Assembly: GCA_946405045.1 (NCBI GenBank)
Contig: CAMJFV010000152.1
Coordinates: 1-5,595, forward strand
Length of the DNA: 5,595 bases
Direction of reading: 5' to 3'
Source of the DNA: an uncultured Bacteroidales bacterium
Lineage (GTDB): Bacteria > Bacteroidota > Bacteroidia > Bacteroidales > Paludibacteraceae
In this document: piece by piece, positions 3,346 through 5,595 of the stretch
Layout: each line of letters opens with the position of its first letter
Position numbering within the stretch: position 1 is the stretch's first letter
Notes under the pieces: generated by a model
Database searches by the model: none
Told to the model about the DNA's origin: nothing
What the model saw: the letters and a program-made list of their open reading frames with translations, nothing else
Position numbers and translations under genes: made by a program

Positions 3346-5595
3346 GAAAGATACTATTTAACATATTTTTGGCATTAAGCACTGCTTTCACATGTTTTGC
3401 ACAACAGAAATTTGAGCCATTGCCAATGGATCCTGCTCTTCGCTATGGCATCCTTGACAACAAACTTACATATTATATCCGTCACAATGAGACTGAGAAA
3501 GAGCGTGCGGACTTCTACATTGTGCAGAATGTGGGTGCGATCCTCGAAGAGGACAGTCAAAATGGTCTAGCTCACTTTCTCGAGCATATCGCTTTCAACG
3601 GAACAAAGAACTATCCAGGCAAAGGCATCATCAACTATCTCGAAACAATCGGTGTGAAATTCGGAGCGAATATCAACGCCTACACTTCCCTTGACGAAAC
3701 AGTCTATAACTTAAAAGCCGTGCCTACATACCGCAGTGGCATCGTCGACTCATGTCTACTAATCCTACACGATTGGTCGAGCTTCATCTCTTGTGAAGAC
3801 GACGAGATTGACAAAGAGAGAGGTGTGATCCTGGAGGAGTGGCGTACTCGCAACACATCCGACCGCCGTCTGTGGAAAAAATCATCTCAAATATTATATG
3901 AAGGGTCTCAATACGCGAAAAGAGACATCATCGGAGACACTGCGATCATTCTTCATTTCCATCCGGATTCTCTTCGTGCTTACTACAACAAATGGTACCG
4001 TCCTGATTTGCAGGGCATCATAATTGTAGGCGACGTGGATGTAGACTACGTTGAGAACAAGATAAAAGAGATTTTCGCAGACATTCCAGAGAGAATCAAT
4101 CCTGCGACTCGCATAGTGTACGATCTGAAAAAACTCGACACAACCAAAGTGTGTATCCTGACTGACCCAGAAGCCAAATACACTCTTGGAAACATCACAT
4201 ACCGCCACGATGCCATGCCATCAGAAATCTACGCATCAATCGTAGGTTATACGACAAGTGTCATCGACAACCTAATCAGCAAAATGGTGAACGCAAGAAT
4301 AGACGAAGTGTTAAAAGAGAAAAACTGTCCTTTCTCCTATGCTTCAATGTCTTATGGAAGCCAAGTGAAAAGCTGCGACGGATATGAACTAATGTACATC
4401 GTAAAAGACAACCGTTGCATGGAGGCTTCTGAAAAAATCCTTTCATTAGCTGAGCAGGTGAGACGCTACGGATTCACTGAGAGTGAGCTATACAGAGCAA
4501 AAGAGACAACCATCGCGTCTTTCGAGAAAGCCTACACAGAAAGGACAAAAGCGAAAAACAACTCTTTCGTGGGAGAATACAAGCGTAATTTCACAACATT
4601 CGAACCGATTCCTGGAATTGAATGGGAATTTGACGCAATCAGGAAAATTCTTCCGTCTATCACAACTGACATAGTGAACAAACGTTTTGCCGATTATTTC
4701 AAAACAAACCAGATCACAGTGCTGATGACGGCCGCAGACAAAGACAAGAATTCACTGCCTAGTGAAGCCCAGTTGACTCAGCTGATCGCAGACCGTGAGA
4801 AGATCGCAGCGTCGCCATATATAGACAAAGCAAAGAACAAGCCACTCGTGAAGAAAGATCCAAAGCCAGGCAAAATTGTGGACACTTACCACAATCCAAA
4901 ACTCGACTACACTATGTGGACACTGTCAAACGGCGCAAAAGTCATCATCAAATCCACGAATCTGAAAAACGACGAGATTTTGATGACTGCGTTTAGCGAG
5001 GGAGGAATCTCCACCATCGGAGATCTGAGCAAACTTTCATCTGCCAAGATTGCAGACAACATCATCGAAAGCAACGGACTCGGCGAGTTCGACGCCACAC
5101 AGTTGGACAAAGCGTTGGCAGGCAAGAACGTCACTGTCTCACCTTCCATCGCCATGTACGAGTCGAAGATTTCTGGACGAAGCACAATAAAAGATTTCAA
5201 GACAATGCTTCAACTGACATACCTGCTACAGACATCTGTGCGAAAAGACCCAGAAGCATACGCATCGTTGATATCACAATATGAGACAGTCTTAAAGAAC
5301 CGATCATCAGACCCGATGAACGACTACCGCGACTCTGTGCAGGTGTTGTCGTCGAGCAGAAACAGTTATACAATGCCATTTAAAAAGGAGAATCTTTCCG
5401 AGATCAACGAAGCAGACGCAATCAAGATTTACAAGTCGTTGTTCTACTGTCCCGAGAAATTCACATACATTTTTGTAGGAAATTTGTCGGAAGATAGCGT
5501 AAGAAACGAGATTCTTTCGTATATTGGCGGTATCAAATCTTCCAAGAGCAAGCAGAGAGGCTGGATAGACAGAGGCATAAAGCATCCATCCGGCT
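3342..5595 (+). CDS. Periplasmic M16 (pitrilysin/insulinase family) zinc metallopeptidase, 3' part beyond the window
   Basis: The frame opens at ATG 3342 and runs 751 codons to the window edge with no stop. Two-repeat M16 peptidases of Bacteroidota usually have roughly 900-1000 residues, so perhaps a fifth is missing. Residues 1-20 (MRKILFNIFLALSTAFTCFA) are a signal peptide with likely cleavage before Gln21, placing the enzyme in the periplasm. The inverted zinc site HFLEH (His78, Glu81, His82) is intact, and Glu159 in DKERGVILEEW is the third zinc ligand at the family spacing of 77 residues after the second histidine. Other family marks are NAYTSLDETVYNL (112-124), RDIIGDT (194-200), YYNKWYRPD (214-222) and IIIVGDVD (226-233). 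A second M16-like unit starts near 525 (WTLSNGAKVIIK, then ILMTAFSEGG) and has no zinc motif, as expected for the inactive half of the clamshell. The substrate, probably peptides or small unfolded proteins, cannot be read from the sequence. No downstream neighbour is visible. Confidence 0.95.
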   Translation, partial: MRKILFNIFLALSTAFTCFAQQKFEPLPMDPALRYGILDNKLTYYIRHNETEKERADFYIVQNVGAILEEDSQNGLAHFLEHIAFNGTKNYPGKGIINYLETIGVKFGANINAYTSLDETVYNLKAVPTYRSGIVDSCLLILHDWSSFISCEDDEIDKERGVILEEWRTRNTSDRRLWKKSSQILYEGSQYAKRDIIGDTAIILHFHPDSLRAYYNKWYRPDLQGIIIVGDVDVDYVENKIKEIFADIPERINPATRIVYDLKKLDTTKVCILTDPEAKYTLGNITYRHDAMPSEIYASIVGYTTSVIDNLISKMVNARIDEVLKEKNCPFSYASMSYGSQVKSCDGYELMYIVKDNRCMEASEKILSLAEQVRRYGFTESELYRAKETTIASFEKAYTERTKAKNNSFVGEYKRNFTTFEPIPGIEWEFDAIRKILPSITTDIVNKRFADYFKTNQITVLMTAADKDKNSLPSEAQLTQLIADREKIAASPYIDKAKNKPLVKKDPKPGKIVDTYHNPKLDYTMWTLSNGAKVIIKSTNLKNDEILMTAFSEGGISTIGDLSKLSSAKIADNIIESNGLGEFDATQLDKALAGKNVTVSPSIAMYESKISGRSTIKDFKTMLQLTYLLQTSVRKDPEAYASLISQYETVLKNRSSDPMNDYRDSVQVLSSSRNSYTMPFKKENLSEINEADAIKIYKSLFYCPEKFTYIFVGNLSEDSVRNEILSYIGGIKSSKSKQRGWIDRGIKHPSG

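Noticed and set aside
3375..5585. Several minus-strand frames and a plus-strand frame at 4483-4674 within the M16 peptidase gene
   Set aside because: They are out-of-frame shadows of a gene with clear conserved motifs throughout.

Overview
The window looks like chromosomal DNA of a member of the Bacteroidota, probably Bacteroidales (Prevotella/Bacteroides-like). The evidence is indirect. Intergenic DNA is AT-rich, starts mostly lack a Shine-Dalgarno sequence, and three promoters carry the Bacteroidota -7 motif TAnnTTTG. The gene families also fit: NadC, a periplasmic two-repeat M16 peptidase, and an ORF6N (KilA-N-type) protein. No RNA gene, CRISPR array, insertion sequence or tRNA is visible.

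Layout. (1) Positions 1-585, minus: the first 195 residues of an unrecognised exported protein, running off the left edge. (2) Positions 586-672: a strong minus-strand terminator and an AT-rich heptad repeat between that gene and nadC. (3) Positions 673-1524, minus: nadC, complete. (4) Positions 1525-1741: a divergent promoter region. It holds the nadC promoter, a facing promoter for the next gene with an inverted repeat fitted between its -33 and -7 boxes, a leader hairpin, and a 23-codon leader reading frame whose stop overlaps the next start (ATGA). (5) Positions 1742-2665, plus: an ORF6N protein with a coiled linker and a C-terminal region resembling half of a phospholipase D-type site. 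A 29-bp near-perfect palindrome lies inside its coding sequence. (6) Positions 2666-2882: a convergent intergenic region with a minus-strand terminator and a cluster of overlapping hairpins. (7) Positions 2883-3185, minus: a small exported protein of unknown function. (8) Positions 3186-3341: divergent intergenic DNA with a TATATTTG promoter element. (9) Positions 3342-5595, plus: the first 751 residues of a periplasmic M16 zinc metallopeptidase, running off the right edge.

The genes do not form one pathway. nadC is housekeeping NAD synthesis, and the M16 peptidase and the two exported proteins belong to the cell envelope. The ORF6N gene is the accessory element: it is AT-rich, of a family common in phages and mobile DNA, and has the most elaborate control DNA here. 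Together the promoter inverted repeat, hairpin-covered leader frame, coupled start and intragenic palindrome suggest a self-regulating DNA-binding protein. That model is inference; only the sequence elements are directly visible.
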